Positions 1-14,488 are shown, counted from the first letter of the stretch. The stretch: 64,000 nt of DNA from Rotaria sordida (GCA_905250125.1 CAJNOL010000055.1:186001-250000); one strand, 5' to 3'. Notes: generated from the letters alone by a model not told the origin. Translations and numbers: made by a program.

Positions 1-148
1 AAAGTGCTTCATTTTCTTGAAATTTTAATTGTCGAAGTTTAACTTGTAGTTTAATTAATTCTTGCTGATTTTTATATCGTGCACGTGTTTGAGAATCTAA
101 TATTTTCAATGGTCGTACAGGTGTTACACGAGAACGATTGTTGCCCAT
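1..148 (-). CDS. 5' end of a coiled-coil-like protein, cut by window edge
   Basis: Reading the minus strand from an ATG at 148-146 gives an open frame of 49 codons that runs off the window at base 1. It begins MGNNRSRVTPVRPLKIL and continues into a Lys/Gln/Leu/Glu-rich stretch (about residues 25-49) that looks like the start of an amphipathic helix or coiled coil. Third-position A/T bias matches the confident genes in the window. The basic N-terminus has no signal peptide or membrane segment. I do not recognise the family. The ATG is the first in frame, and the sequence upstream of it (149 onward) is AT-rich and non-coding, so it is probably the true start. Confidence 0.6.
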   Translation of the reverse strand, partial: MGNNRSRVTPVRPLKILDSQTRARYKNQQELIKLQVKLRQLKFQENEAL

Positions 149-3100
149 CTTACTATTCAAATTTTTTGAATAAAATTTTAAATGAATATTTTTTTTCAAA
201 AAATTCATTTGACGACACACAATCATTTATAAAAACATGTATGCAAAAAAAAAGTAACTTTGAAATGCTTCCCTGTCAATACTTTTACTTATCTTGCCTT
301 GTCATGTGTTCTTTGTAAAAAGAAAAACTCGTCTCGATTAAAATGTAAGCTTAATTGCTTAATAGCTTCTCAAAATGTAAAATCTAACTGTTATAAATAT
401 AACAATAGATTTCTTTTTTCTATTCGATTTAATGTAAATAATAGACGCGTTACGCCTAGCAATCGTTAAATTCAATTGATTGTTTTCGACGGACAGCAAA
501 AATGTTTTTTCTTTTTTAAGAATCACATAAAATTATTTTTGTTAATGTGATAATGCTTTCATTAGTCTTATTTATTATTTAACTCTAACAGATGTTCTAG
601 AAGACATTGTACTAAATTTCAGTACATTTTTTTCCTGATTTCTTAATTACATGAAAAAAAAATTTTCTATGAAGTCTAAAGATAGAACATTTTAAAATCT
701 ACAAAATTATTGACATTGTTTCTACAACAGCTTTCTTTTGTCAGTGAAAAATTTCGAAGAAGGAGAAAATCTACTTAATCGTCAAGGTGCGACGGTCAAA
801 AAACAAAAAGAAAAAAAGAAAACTTATGACAATTTTTTAATAAAAGTCGCAGTGAATCTTTAACTATCTTACGAAATTCTCCTCACACATTCTACATCTC
901 TGAATGCATGTTTCGGAACTTTAGAAGTAACAGTCTCGAAGTAAAAAACTCGGAAGCGAAAGAAAAAGTTCCTTTTTCTAGTAGATCTATGTCATAGTTG
1001 TTTTCTAATTGAAAATAATCGAAATATTTTCACAGTTCAATTTCATATTTATATCGTTTTGTTCAAAATTAAATTCTACATCCGATAGCATAATATTAAA
1101 TCTTTCATAGAACAAATCTGGTTTTGAAAATATGATTTTCTAAAGCACGCTCAAAAATACCGACAGTTGGTCAGCTCCTCGTAAACACCAGTCTAGGGAA
1201 CCTTGAAAAGGTCGTTGACGTTTAGGTGACAAAAAATTCTATCTATTGATATTAAGTAATATGCTTTTGGACATCGGTCTCGATGAGAAAAGGCTTTACA
1301 CAAATCAATACTTATCAACAAAAAGTAGAAAATCGCAGTGAAATGACTAAGTAGACGTAAATCTTTTTGGCATTGACAAGGTTAAATTTGTTTGAAAAAC
1401 AAAATTGATAATTCTATGCAACCTGAAATTCTATATCTTTTGGCATATAGAGGAAGTTTCTTACGCTTAGAACATAAGAGAAAAAGGCACCAAGACTTAA
1501 TGCAATTTATTCTGGATCACCGACTAGTAGATTTATATTTGGAACTATTTGTAAAACCATTTTTTTTTCTTCAATAAAAAATCTAACATATTGTATTATA
1601 TTCGTATATTAAGATTCTATTTGATAGACGATAATATGAACTATCACTTCAGTCCGACGACAACCTCGCCCATACTCTGCAGTGTTCCCTACTCTTATTA
1701 ATAAGGCCAATTAGTTAAGGATATCATTGGCCTAAATGACAACCAAAGTATTGTGTACCAAAGAAAATAATACATAAATTACAGGATAGGTCATAAATAG
1801 CACTATAATAAAAAATTGAATTATCTTCACTTCGATTCGCTCGAATAGGCTGATATTTTCGTTCATGGTAGGAAGTTATTTAAAGTCTTTTTTCCATACG
1901 AATAAGATAAACAAATACAACTGTTAAGTTTTATTTTTTGCCTTACTAAAGAAATTTCATCTATTGTCAAGTAAGAAAAATACATATGAAAGCATTTCAT
2001 AAATAGTTTTCAGTTGTCATCTAAGAGAATAAGAAGAAATCAAAACAAATTATATTGATGGACACAGACTAAGTTTTCAAAACTAGTCAGTTTAGATGCT
2101 GAAATTCGTGCTTCATAAGTAAAACGTACCATTGCAGTCATATGGACACGAATTTCCTTACAAATTTTGATCATATATTAATCTATTTGATCTCTGAAAA
2201 TAAAGTTCTGAAGATAAATGAGATGCGTGTATCGTGTAGCAGCTAATGCCTTAAGGAAACGATATTATAAAATGGACATTCACGAAAATGGTTTTGTTTT
2301 ACGTATCTACTCTCTAAACTTTACTCGTTCAAACAACTTTAGTAAAAGAAAAAATAACAAATACGTATCTACAAAAATTAGTCAAATTCATTTAGGATTC
2401 ATTAAATTGTAATTCAATTATCACAATTAGTATTCTCTTTGTAGTTATAGCGTTCGAAAGGACTATGATTCAGATTATCTCGCAATGTAGTATTATTATT
2501 ATTATCTTCTCCTCGTGAATGTTTTTTGTTTTTTTCAGTTGTTTGATTGATGAAGGAAATAATTCTTGTAATTTAACATTGATAGATTTCGACGTATAAT
2601 TGATTTATTCTACTAAAATATATCTCCAATAATAATTTTATTTTTAATTTAAGGCTATCTTCACATTGCGCAAAGTGTGACGTTGTCAGAAGCTAGTATT
2701 TGATAATGATAGTTTTTCTGAAACACAAAAAAAAAATGAAATCGTAATAGTAATTCTGAAAGTATTACGAGATTCGAGAAAAGTCGTCCCTGTAGGACAC
2801 TAGTGAAAGTATCCAAGAAGAGATAATGAAAACTCACTACTCGAAAAACAAAATTGATAATCAAAAATACTTCTATCATATCCATGTGAAATTTTATTTC
2901 ATGGCATGAAACTACAAAAACACAAAGTTAATAGAAAAGATCTTGTTTGATCTTTTTAGAATTTGTAAAATCATAATTTCAATACAATAAGCAATGCAAA
3001 GATCCTTGGAAAAATATCAAACTCTATTACATCATATTGCAAATTTCTAAACCAATAGATTTTTATTGTTGAAAAGAGTAATGTCTGGACTACAAATTTT

Positions 3101-4565
3101 GTATCAGATATATTTTTTCAGAATAAATCTAAGAAGGAGGAATAGTCAAAAACCAAACATCTCTAAAAAAAATTCTGACAACGTTTTTGCAACTTGAAAA
3201 GTTTCTATTTCTCAATTATGTTGAACTATATGAACCAAATTCTAATAAAAAAATTCATGCAAATGTAGCGTATCAAAAACTCCATCGATGTTAGCTTTTG
3301 TAAAATTTTAAAATTCGTTCTTGACTCTTTATTGAAAAAAAAAAAAATTTGGAAACTGAAATTTTTTGTAAAATAGAGTTTTGCAAGAACGATCAGTTTG
3401 AAAGGACATCAGCCATACATAGCAGAAAAAAATAATTCGGCGATACTTTTTCGTTGCAAAACAGTGAGGTAGTAAGAGCGATCAAATTATTTTGTTACAA
3501 AAATCAAGAGTAAATTTAACTTCCTATATACCATTGAAAAGAGAACTATTTACTCTACAAAAAATTATCATTAAACGTGTTTTTTATTTCACTTCTGATT
3601 TAAAAAATTTAACGGAAAACAAAAAAAGTATATTGTGTAATGATGAAGTTGCAAGAACTTTTTTTGGTGTTTCCTCTTTCTAAGAAAAAAAAAAGTTTTA
3701 TTGTTTTAGAAATTGGCAATACGATGTAATAGAGTTTAATATTTTACCAAAGAGTTTTGGATCGCGTATTAGACTAAATTCTATCGTTGAGAAACACGGT
3801 TGTGTTGTGTTGCTATTATTCAACGTAATGTAAGAAAAAAAGTTAACTAATGTCTTAATTAACATAGGAAAAACTCCTTAATGTTGAAAAACTAAAGAAC
3901 AACATATAAATTTTAAGAAGTTCATGTACCAAACATACATCGAAGAATTCATAGAAAGAAAAAAGAATCAAGAGTTAGCATTATAGTTTTATATGAACTG
4001 ATTTGAGAAAAAGAAATATTCAGTTCTTATTTTTATATGACTAATTATTTGAGAGGTCTTATCTAATAACAAGTCTTTTTTGTGCGCCAAATCTTCATCT
4101 AATTTAAACAAGCATCTGTATGTTCTCTTTTTTTTTACAATGTTACAACTACTATTTATTATTAGTAAGTAGTTGATCACTAACTTTGTTAAATAAATAT
4201 TTCCATACTGTTGAAATTATATAGTTTTTGAATACAATAATATATGATTAAGAATATATATAATAATTATATTTGAAATATTAGAACATACATTACTAAT
4301 ATATATTTGTAAGTCAAAATATTGTACTTGACACTAAAATATGACATTATGAATAATGTTCTTCTATTAATATTTATTATATTTTCCATTGAAAACAAAA
4401 ATAGGAAAAGAATAAAAATGATCTACTCTGCATTTTTTATGTTGATCTATTTTTAGTAAGATAAGAAAAGTATTTCTTATAAGTTAATTTATTGAGAATG
4501 TGATGTTAATTACATATAAGAGTACTTCTTCATTTCTGCGAAATGGATAATTTTATTTTTTATAG
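149..4565. other. non-genic stretch
   Basis: This is AT-rich DNA with many homopolymer A/T runs. Open frames are short (under 75 codons) and lack the codon bias seen in the real genes. No RNA gene, recognisable element or array stands out. The last 200 bases hold two in-frame hydrophobic leader-like segments (from ATG 4349 and ATG 4420) that may belong to the Ly-6-like gene just downstream. Confidence 0.5.
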
Positions 4566-5061
4566 TCTTGTTCAATATTCATACATTTTCTACGTTCGAA
4601 TGCTATTATTGTAATGATGAACAAGGTTATTATTGTCCTCAACCATTTCCAACAAAATTTATGTTTAAAAATCATGAACAATACAATGAACAAATAAAAA
4701 ATGTAGCCATCAGTTCGAGTAATAATCCATTAAGAGAACCAATTGTTAGTTGCTACGTGCGTAAGATAATTGTTTTTCAATTTTTTTTTAAGGATTTATA
4801 TATTTCTTATCATAGAAAACTAATTATTATAACAATAATCTTGAATATAAAAATACATATCGAGGTTCAATAAAAGGTTCGATGAATGATTCTATAACAT
4901 GTGACTCAAATTATCGATTATCACAAAATCCAAATTATCCCGGTTGGGAAAAAACATATTGTTGTTATCAGAATCGATGTAATCTATCACGAACTATTTT
5001 CAAAGATAGTAATACAATTATTTTATTATATATTATTTCAACACTACTCATTGATCCTTGA
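4566..5061 (+). CDS. Ly-6/uPAR-like cysteine-rich surface protein, 5' exon unresolved
   Basis: Two exons are clear: 4566-4760 and 4877-5061 (or from 4865; both acceptors keep frame and differ by four codons). The product contains FECYYCNDEQGYYC near its start and ends with EKTYCCYQNRCNLS, the CCxxxxCN signature that closes three-finger LU domains. Eight cysteines are visible where the family has 8-10. A short hydrophobic tail (IILLYIISTLL) follows and could be a GPI-attachment signal, so the protein probably sits on the outer membrane face. A secretory leader is missing from these exons. A candidate leader (MNNVLLLIFIIF, from 4349) and a second (MIYSAFFMLIYF, from 4420) lie upstream and share a strong donor at 4459 (GTAAGA), but that donor leaves phase 2 while the 4566 acceptor needs phase 1. 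The stop is TGA at 5059-5061, with AATAAA at 5142-5147. LU-domain identity is fairly secure; function is unknown. Confidence 0.65.
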
Positions 5062-7512
5062 ATTAGTTGTGTTAATTACGTTATCTTTTGTTTTATTATA
5101 TTGTTATTAAATATAAATTAATATAAGCAACATTTTATGAGAATAAAATACTTAGAAAAAAAAAAACTAAATTAATATTTTAATATTCAATGGAACAATG
5201 TTGTATTAATAATATATATCCTACAGCTAATTTTACAATGAATAACATATAATCTATTTAAATTCCTTTTCAAAATAAAACAGAATAATATTTTCTTTGT
5301 AATTAAAAAGAGAGAACTGAGAACCATGAATATAGATAATTATTAATGCGGCTTTGAATAATCACTAATAGATTCAATTGTTATATCATGTTTTTAAATC
5401 TGTTCTTTTTTTTCTATTTTCTTAAATTTAATTAGCCATATAATAAAAGGATATCGGAGTAAATCTTTATTTATACCCTTCAAACTTATTGTACTGTCAC
5501 GCATTAAGGGCAAACAAGAATGCACGAAGATGATGAAGTGATTGTCAGGAAAATATTTGCCTAAAAATATAGTTTGTCATTGGTGAATATTAATGATATT
5601 ATCGAAAATTACAAAAAAGAAACATTACTCAAGTTCATATAATAAAGCTTTGGATATTCCTGTAGACATCTGTTCAAGAAATGAATTATTTATCATATGA
5701 TTAGAAAAAATTGTCTTGTAGTGATTGTCACTGTTGTTGTTGTTCTTTTTTAAATATTCTATTATTATTTAGTTTTGTCGAAGCATCAGATGCAAATGAA
5801 TGCCATTTATTTGTCTTGTTCTATGTTTCTAAATTGATCATATCTCCGAACTTAAAATCATCTATATTTAATGAGTCCATAGACACAAACATTGAGGCAT
5901 CATATCTATCTATCTATCTATTCGACAGATTTTTTTTTCTCTTTTCATATTAATATAAAATATGTCGTACTTTACGATACAATATATAAGACATAAAACT
6001 AAGAGACGAGTTACTCGTTGTGATTCATTCTTTCAAGTAAATTACTTGTCATACATATTGAATGCGTGATTTGATTTTAGATTTCCTCATGTACGGTTAA
6101 TTTTTCTGTATGGACATGAGTAATTACTATTATTTTAGTTTAATTCAATCTTTGAGCTTAAGACAATAAGATCTTAAATTAAACTATTTCGTCTCGATTT
6201 AGCTTGATCGTGGTCAAAATCTTTGAATAGAATGTATTTTTAATCTTAACAACATACGCAAAGAATACAAGCATGCATATATCCCTGGAGATAGACTAAC
6301 GGCTCATCTTCCTAGTCAAGTCTCCAACACTATCGCAAGCACACATATAAATATGATGTATTTTAGTTTAGTATGTAAGATGGTAATCATTTCATTGCTT
6401 ACAGCATTCGAAACTCGAGCTGCTACTATTTTTTTTTTTGATCATTATTTATAATATTCTACCGTCGATTCGGATTTAATTAGTTCTCTTTTTTTAATGC
6501 TTTTGATACAGAAAAAGAAAGAAGAAAAAAATGTCATATTGTTATGTGCACACTAATCTGTAGGACAAAAAAACAAGCATGATTAGTGCAAGAAAATACA
6601 TTGGATAGCTCATCAATTTATTAGCTTTTACTTTTGTTTTTGTTCATATTTGTAAACAATCCATTGGATTAGTAGGAGGCTATTTCAATAGATTACTAAT
6701 TTGACAGTACGAAATGGATGAATGCACATCAGTTAGATGACTCGAAGATTTGATCATGCGTATTATAATCAATGAATAGGATCAGAATTATAAAACAAAA
6801 TATGTCAATCTTTACTGTTTAGTTCATGTCTTTTTTTTTTCTTTATAGTATTATAATATTCACTTGAGCAATTCCTTAGCTTTTTTTATAATTATTAGTT
6901 TGTAATAACATTAGAAAAATTTGTTTGAATTTTGAAAATTAATCATTTCTTTATTGTTTTTATTAATATGAAAATAGAATTTTATTTCTTTTAATTTGGT
7001 AAATTATTAATAACATCTTTACAATTAATTTTATCTTTTGGGTAAATAACTTAATTTTCGTTTTGTTTATATATATATATATATATATATATATGTCGAC
7101 TATTATGGATAGTGTGTCGTTGATAGTTTTTCTTTGTCTACGCAGTAACAAAACATAAAAGAAAACGACGAAGAGAAAGACGAGAATGACAACTATAGTA
7201 AAGAAGAAAGTCTAATAGTCTTATCAGAAAACTAGAAGTAGAGAAGAAGAAAGAAAAATATTAGTGTTGATGTGTATTTAACAGAGTATTGCGAAGAAAA
7301 ATGTCATCATACTTTTATTGATAAAATCTATTCTTCATCTTCTTTTTTTTTTTTTAGAAATTCGAACGTGTTTACTTTCACTTGATTGAGCTTTTATAAC
7401 CGAAGAAAAAAAGTAGGAAACGACGTAAATAAAATGTCATTCAATGTTATATATCATTGTTTAATATTAAACGATCATTATTAATAAAAACAAAAAGAAA
7501 GAAGAAGTAAAA
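5062..7512. other. non-genic stretch with TA microsatellite
   Basis: No supported gene. It contains a short (TATC)n run near 5908-5922 and a (TA)n tract at about 7068-7094. The last few hundred bases are purine-rich and presumably hold the 5' region of the receptor gene that starts at 7513. Confidence 0.5.
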
Positions 7513-7594
7513 ATGGATCAATATAATATGTCATTGACTTCAACGTTTTCAACTCTTCTTCTTCTTACAAATCAATCTTTAAATGGAACATTAG

Positions 7595-7625
<31 letters not shown>

Positions 7626-9306
7626 GGCGTCATCGTCATCATCAATGGGTAGAAATACCCTTATGCGTTATTCTCAAGTTGTTTATGTCGCCGCATTAGT
7701 AATTCTTGGTGTTTCTGGAAATATAATATGTGCCATTGTCTTTTGTACTAAGTCATTAAGGTAAATACGAACAAAAGGAGAGATAATTATTCAATTAGAT
7801 AAATGAATCTGCCAACTTACCGAATGATTCTTTTGTTCTCTATGACATTAAACTCTTTTTTTCTTTCCGATTCTTTTTTCATAATGCAAAAAAAAAACAA
7901 GAAAGGTTTGAAATAAAATAAATATTTTTAGACGTATTCGTTCATCAGCATATCTATTTATTTTGGCATTAATTGATGCTTTTTTTATTCTTGATCTTTT
8001 ACCTGGTATGGTTCATACAGCATTTTTTAATGATCTATATCGTAAAGTTCATTTTATTTGTTATATTCAAACATATATATCATTTGTTGCTTCATTTTTA
8101 CACATATGGATGGTGCTTGTATTTACAGCTGAACGATTTTTTGCTGTAAATTTTCCATTAAAACATATGTCACAATGTACACCAAATTTATCTCGTATAG
8201 TGATATTAATAATAATTGTACCTGCATTTATATGTTATATTCATCCAGCATTTTTTGTATCTGAAGTTGATACTAAAGGACAATGTCGAGAAAAAGGTGG
8301 TTATGAACGTTATTTAACTAATCTTAATATGATCGATACAATAATGACAATGTTTTTACCATTTATTCTTGTTTCAATATTAAATATACTTATTATAAGA
8401 AAATTATTTTGTTCAAAAGAATTTCGTCAACATGCTTTTGCTAATGGTTCACGTTATCAATGTCGACGTACATCAAATGGAAAAAAACTTAATTCAAAAC
8501 CAATAAAACGTATTTCAGCATCATTATCGCCAATAACAAGTCTTCCACAATCAAATCCAATATTATCATATCGTTCACAACGTATTATTCGTCCATTTCG
8601 TTTAACAAGAAAACAGCAAACATTATGTTTATATCGAACATTTACTAATACTGAATCATCACAAACAAATATAAATCATAATGATACAAATAATAATCCA
8701 TTAAATGAACAACATCAACAATCAATAAAATTAAAATCAACTTTTAAAAAAAATCAAACACCATCATCAAAACGTCATGAATCAGCACAACGACATGTAT
8801 TAACTGAATTACGTTTAACAAAAATGCTTTTAGCTATATCATTAACATGTCTTTCGTTAAATTTTCCATCATATTATCTTCGTTTTATGTTTTTATACGA
8901 AAATTCACAAGAAAGTTCGTCATCAAATAAAACTACTACTACTACTACAGCACCTGAAAGTGATTTTGCTTTTTATCGGGGTGTCATTTTTCATTATATG
9001 TCGTATTTAAGTTATGCAATTAATATTTTTATTTATTTATTATTTGGTGGAAATTTTCGTCGTGCTTTAAGGCGTCTATTTTCATTTACACCGTCACATT
9101 CAGAAAGTTTCAATACAACTTCACGTAAAAAAATGTTATTAAATAATGAAAAACAATATGGAAATATGTCTGATTATGATTCAATAGCAATGACATCAAC
9201 ATCATTCAATGAGTCTATACGTGATTATTCCAAAAGCTTTAAAATACGAGAACAACCTAGTTTATGTCGTTCATTACAGCAACAACAACCAATTTTTATA
9301 AGTTAG
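7513..9306 (+). CDS. rhodopsin-family (class A) G-protein-coupled receptor, orphan
   Basis: Two exons, 7513-7760 and 7932-9306, join in phase 2 and give 540 residues. The extracellular N-terminus carries N-glycosylation sequons and a poly-Ser run (about 29-44). Seven hydrophobic segments follow. TM1 has the GN pair (SGNIICA), TM2 has LALID with Asp98, Cys126 opens TM3 and pairs plausibly with the Cys in extracellular loop 2 (KGQCRE). The DRY position reads ERF (150-152). TM4 lacks the usual Trp. TM5 and TM6 keep their prolines (FLPFIL, NFPSYY). TM7 reads NIFIY instead of NPxxY. The third intracellular loop is very long (about 150 residues), basic and rich in Ser, Asn and Gln. The architecture suggests a peptide receptor of the FMRFamide or orphan protostome kind, signalling through a heterotrimeric G protein at the plasma membrane; the ligand cannot be inferred. 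ATG 7513 follows an A-rich context. Candidate poly(A) signals lie several hundred bases past the stop. Confidence 0.9.
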
Positions 9307-10169
9307 CAGAATCTAACATAATAATCAAGAAATGTAATCATTGATGAAGAAAACAAACAAACAAACTTTATTTCAGAAAACTTCCGGTGATTATTTATTG
9401 CATTTTTTTTCGTGTTCATTATAACATAAGAAGCCTTTTTTTTCCAAAAATAAGATATAACAAAACAAATGAATTTATTCTAATTTCTCGTGTTTTAAAA
9501 TAATGATAATTGTAAATCATATTTTTCTGTATATGATGTCACGAAATATCAGCAGAATTAATTGCCTACTTCATGATCAATGTTAACCGATTAAGATCGA
9601 CATGCATGCACATCCACACAGACCATCTATTTGTTCTTTAATTGTAAAATCTCAGTAAAACTGTTCACAGGTAAGAAAATGCAAAAAGAAAAAAGAAAAA
9701 AAAAACAAAACTCAAGATACAATCTGTATCATAAAAACAATTTTTTGGACGGATTTTAAGAAAAAAAAAAAAACAAAATTCAATAAAAAGTCAAAAAGAA
9801 AAAACAAAACAAACAGATAAGATTATATATCATACTAGTCTACATTATAGTCAGAAACAAAAATAAACAAATACGTTAACCTTCGCAGAATCATATGGCC
9901 TAGAAAAATTGCCTATTTATATAAGTATACAAGACAAAAAAAAAGAAAAAAACAAACGAAAATTTGTTCTTTAAAATACACTAAAACATATTTTCTTTCA
10001 AATGAATTAATGAAATGTGTTATTCCAAGAACATACACAAGTCTATCAAAAACAAGAAAAGAATTTATGTCTAAAAAATTGACATAAATTATCAATAATC
10101 ACAAGAACAAATAAGAATTATAGTCAAACAATTAAAAATTATATAAAGCAAAAAAATTTTTCAATTATT
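9307..10169. other. convergent 3' flanks of receptor and cyclin A
   Basis: This is AT-rich spacer between two genes ending toward each other. It holds long A/T runs and several AATAAA hexamers (for example 9782 and 9861 on the plus strand) but no further coding sequence. Confidence 0.5.
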
Positions 10170-13100
10170 TTATAGAGTAGCATCACTATCCATATCGGTA
10201 TATGGTAATGTTGTTGGTAGTTCAATTAAAGCAACACAATGATGTTTGACATGACGATATTTTCTTGTTATTGCCCATTTATCATGTACATGTGCTTTGG
10301 CAATAAGAAAAAAAATTTTTTCCATTATCAAATAAAATGCTTGAATTGTATAACCAGTTGCTTGTTTCAATGTATTTGACTAAAACAATATTGATAAATG
10401 ATCATTTTACGATAAAAATAGTTTATTTTGTAATGTTATATATTTACCCAAGGTGGTTTATGACGTATGTGAAGTGCAAGACATAATATAGCAGCTGCTT
10501 GTAAACTCGATGAATGTTGAAGACATTCAGGATCAAGAAGTGTTAATTCAGCAATATACTAAGAAAGAATAATATAATAAAAAGAAAATAAAATTAACTT
10601 TACAAAACAAAAGTGATTCAAGCAAAACAAAAAAGATTTATTTATTTTCTATGAACATTTTATTAGCTTAATTCAAGTTAGAATAGATCGAATTATTGAA
10701 AAAAATATTTATAATTGAAGTTGAAATATGTATATACTTTAGGAACCAAATAAATGCGTAGTTTAATCTTCCTCTAAGGCATGTCAAAAGGATTAGAAAT
10801 CATTATTCACTGAGCAAACGTAGAACAAGTTATTATTAGATATGACAAAATTTTTGAAATATGACGCATTTTGCATTCACAGGAACATGATTAAATAGTT
10901 AATTTCTTTTTTCAAATGTTTAAAAGTCATAATAAGAAAACATGTATATTGTTGTAGTATTTCTTATTAAATGAATTCAATGATTTCCATACAAAACGGA
11001 AATATAATAAGTCTTCTAGAGTGGAAATTTTATTGGTTATACTAAGTTTAAGTGCAGGAAGTTTATACCGTTAAATTCTATCTCGTCTAGATGCTACGAT
11101 TTGATAAAGATTTTTCTATAGATGTTGTACAAAAATAGATTTCAGAAAGTAGTTATCTTCTTACAAAGTTGGCTAGATTCCACAGTTCTAAGGCAAGTTT
11201 AGCTTGAAAGTGCAAAATTCAATAATAAAAGAAGAAGAAAAAGTTCAAAAGCAATATCTTACTGATTGTAGATCAACTATAAATAACATCTTAAACTTTT
11301 AATTTTAATTTACCATTGATTAAACTAGTAGTGAATAGAATAACTGTAGTCGTTTTTTTTTTCTAAATTTTTCCTAATGGAAAATATTACGATAATAAAC
11401 ATATTCATTTTTAATGACTTTTAAACATTTGAAAATATCTACCAATATATGATTTTGCAATTTGGATATTACATGAAATTGTGAATCTTTTGAAAAATAA
11501 ATTAGCCTTTTCTCATGTTCTTGAATGAACATAGATGCAAATAGTTTGCCACAGCAGGCACGACCTTCTTTTTTAATTCAAATTGAAAACATTGATATGC
11601 ATCTCATTCTTAACGATTAGTAAAGAAGAACAATATAGATTTTATCTTCTAGTTTGACATTATAGTTTATCAAGTTAATAATCTTTATTACTTTATTCTA
11701 TTTTAGTCATTAAAAAAACCGGAAAAATCCCACGAGTAATTCAACAACTAGTTCTAGGCTATGCTTTTATTTGTTTAAATCAGCATATATCTATAATGAC
11801 CAACAGGAATGATCTGATCCTTGCAACTTTTGAGGAGGAGGTGTAGAAAATTTTTCTCCGAGTTGGTGTGTGCCTAAAATAATGACAGATTTCTCAGTGT
11901 TTACTTTTTGTATAGAATGCAGTTCAATTAATATTATCATATATTATAAAACATTAGAAAAGATGAGAGATGCACACCAACATATACGATGAAAGAAGTG
12001 AATGAGCAAAAGATAGATGCATAGGAAAATTCTGAATTGATCACGATTAGGAGAGACGCATTCACATTGTTTTCTCAACTGGATTATTGTTTTTTTTTGT
12101 TTTCGTTATTTATAGTGCAAGAAAGATTTTCAATTCAGCAGCATCCTACTCTATTAAAAATAAAGTCGATTTTTCTCCGGTTTTTTCGAAGAAGTAGAAT
12201 ATCTTCATATGAATTTCAAAGTAAAAATTCTCAACACTTCCAACGTCAAAGATATTCACTCTAGCGAGTATTGATCCAAATCATGCTTTCCAAAAACTAC
12301 AATAAATTAAAATTTTCTTGAACTATGGCTTAAATCTTTGAGCACTGCTTACGCCTATGCAACTTCTCATATTACTTTTACAGGATGTTGAAGAAAAACA
12401 TCATTTATATCTCTGTTTTAGCAAAAAAAAATCAGCAAACTCTCAGCATTTATTTATTTTCCAGCCTTTTGACTAATAATAATCCTAAAAATATTATTAC
12501 TATTGATGGGGATCTCAAACTTCCGACATTCTCCGGTCGAACCATCCCTGAATGACAATTAATGTAGATTTATTTACTTTAAAAATTAATTCATCGAACT
12601 AATCCTACAAAAGATCATCAGTATTACAAATATATTCGAAAAAGAAAATCATATTAACCATCAATGTTATTTTAACAATAAAAACTTTGTAAAGGTCAAA
12701 TCGTTTTGTTAGATTGATTTTACTTTACAAGCTTCATAAATCTAATATACTTATCGAATTAAATCAGATTTTAAAACTTATATTTAATGGCTCTATTGAT
12801 TTGAGATATAATCTTTTTCTATTATTTTTAATCAAAAAACAAAAAATATTTTTTTCTCTATTAAGCATATAAAACTTCTAAAATTAATTTATATTATTTT
12901 ACAGAACACATAAATTTAGTTATTATTAGATCATTGGGAAGGAGAAAAAAAAAATTCTAAATTTAAACAAAAAAATATTATACCAAAATAGTTTATCAGT
13001 ATCCGAGTTGAAGTCTAGATTTTGTATATTATTTCGTATACAGATGATAAACACTGTCCTCTAGAAATTAAAAATAATATCGATATAATTTTCTAAAAAT

Positions 13101-14451
13101 TATTTATTATTTAAATAAATCTATCGATCAGATTAAACAACTATAATTAAGTTCTAGCGCAGTTTTAATATTCTTTCTCTTCATGAGAATATCTATTAGT
13201 TTTATTTTGTTTATAGTTCAAAAATTTAAATATCTATAATCTTACTAAATACTAAATATTAAAATCATTCTATAATTTGTTTGATTAGATTAAACTATAT
13301 TATATACAATCTAGATTAACTAAATTACAATTTTTCATATAATTGATATTAAGATAACTATAGGTAAATATTTGTCTTTACTTTACTACGTATCGTTAAC
13401 GCTATATTAATATTATTTCTAATATTGTTAATTAGCGAAAAAATCGGATGGTTGAATCCATACAAGGAATCTGAATTTTTAAATGTGATATTTGCCTTAA
13501 CAACTCTAACATTTAATATTAATTCTTTCGGAATAAGAAAGAGTTTCAATAAAATATTTCCTATGTGTTATATAGCGAATTTCTTTTTCTTTCGTTGAAT
13601 TCTTACCCTCGCTAAATCTTCAGTAACTTCATCAACTTGAGCTAATTTAAGATAATGTAATAAAAATGTATGTGTTGTTACAGTTGATACTTCAAAATGA
13701 AGTGTTTGTAATAAAAGATCTTCTATTTTTAATACTTGTTTTTTTGTATATGCATTATCAGTAACATATGCAAATTCAGCTGCATTTGGTGGATAAACTT
13801 CTTCACATTTTCTATCAAAAAAAAAAAAAAACTTTTTTTTGCATATATATTTTTTTTAAATTTTATTATCAAAATAAAAAAAAACTAAAACAAACATACG
13901 CCGCTAAATAAAGTGCTGTTGTACCGATTAATTGAAATTTTGATTTTGTTACTGACATACGTGAAAGAAATCGGTCAATAAAATTAACAGCTAAATGAAG
14001 TGTTTCAGAAAATAATTTATATTCATCAGCTACTTCTGATAACCAATCAATTAATATAGCTCTCATATCCCATGTTAATTCTGTTTGTTTACGCATATAA
14101 TTTGGTTTTGGTCGTGATGTATTCTATGACGAAAACAAAAAATTAAAAGTAGAATTTATTTATTTATTTAAATTAATAATTAAAATATTTCTTTTTTTCA
14201 TCATACTTCTCGTTTTCTAAGATATAATAAAATTTCTGATGCATATTCATCAACATTAATTAAAACTTGTTCATTTTCATTTGCTTTACGTTTTTTTTCT
14301 TCATGAATTGCTTTTTGTTTTAAATCGAAATGATTTTCATCATTTAAATCATCAATAACTTCAATTGGTTCAATTGTATAATGAATAGATGGAATTTGTA
14401 TTTTTTTTTGTTCATCTATTGATGATGTCGATTGTAATCGAGATCCAATTA

Positions 14452-14488
<37 letters not shown>

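Noticed and set aside
4901..5110. 69-codon plus-strand open frame
   Set aside because: Shadow of the Ly-6-like second exon in another frame; the cysteine-rich frame is the convincing one.
7068..7094. (TA)n tract as a possible promoter TATA region for the receptor
   Set aside because: Over 400 bases from the ATG and simply a microsatellite; no support for function.
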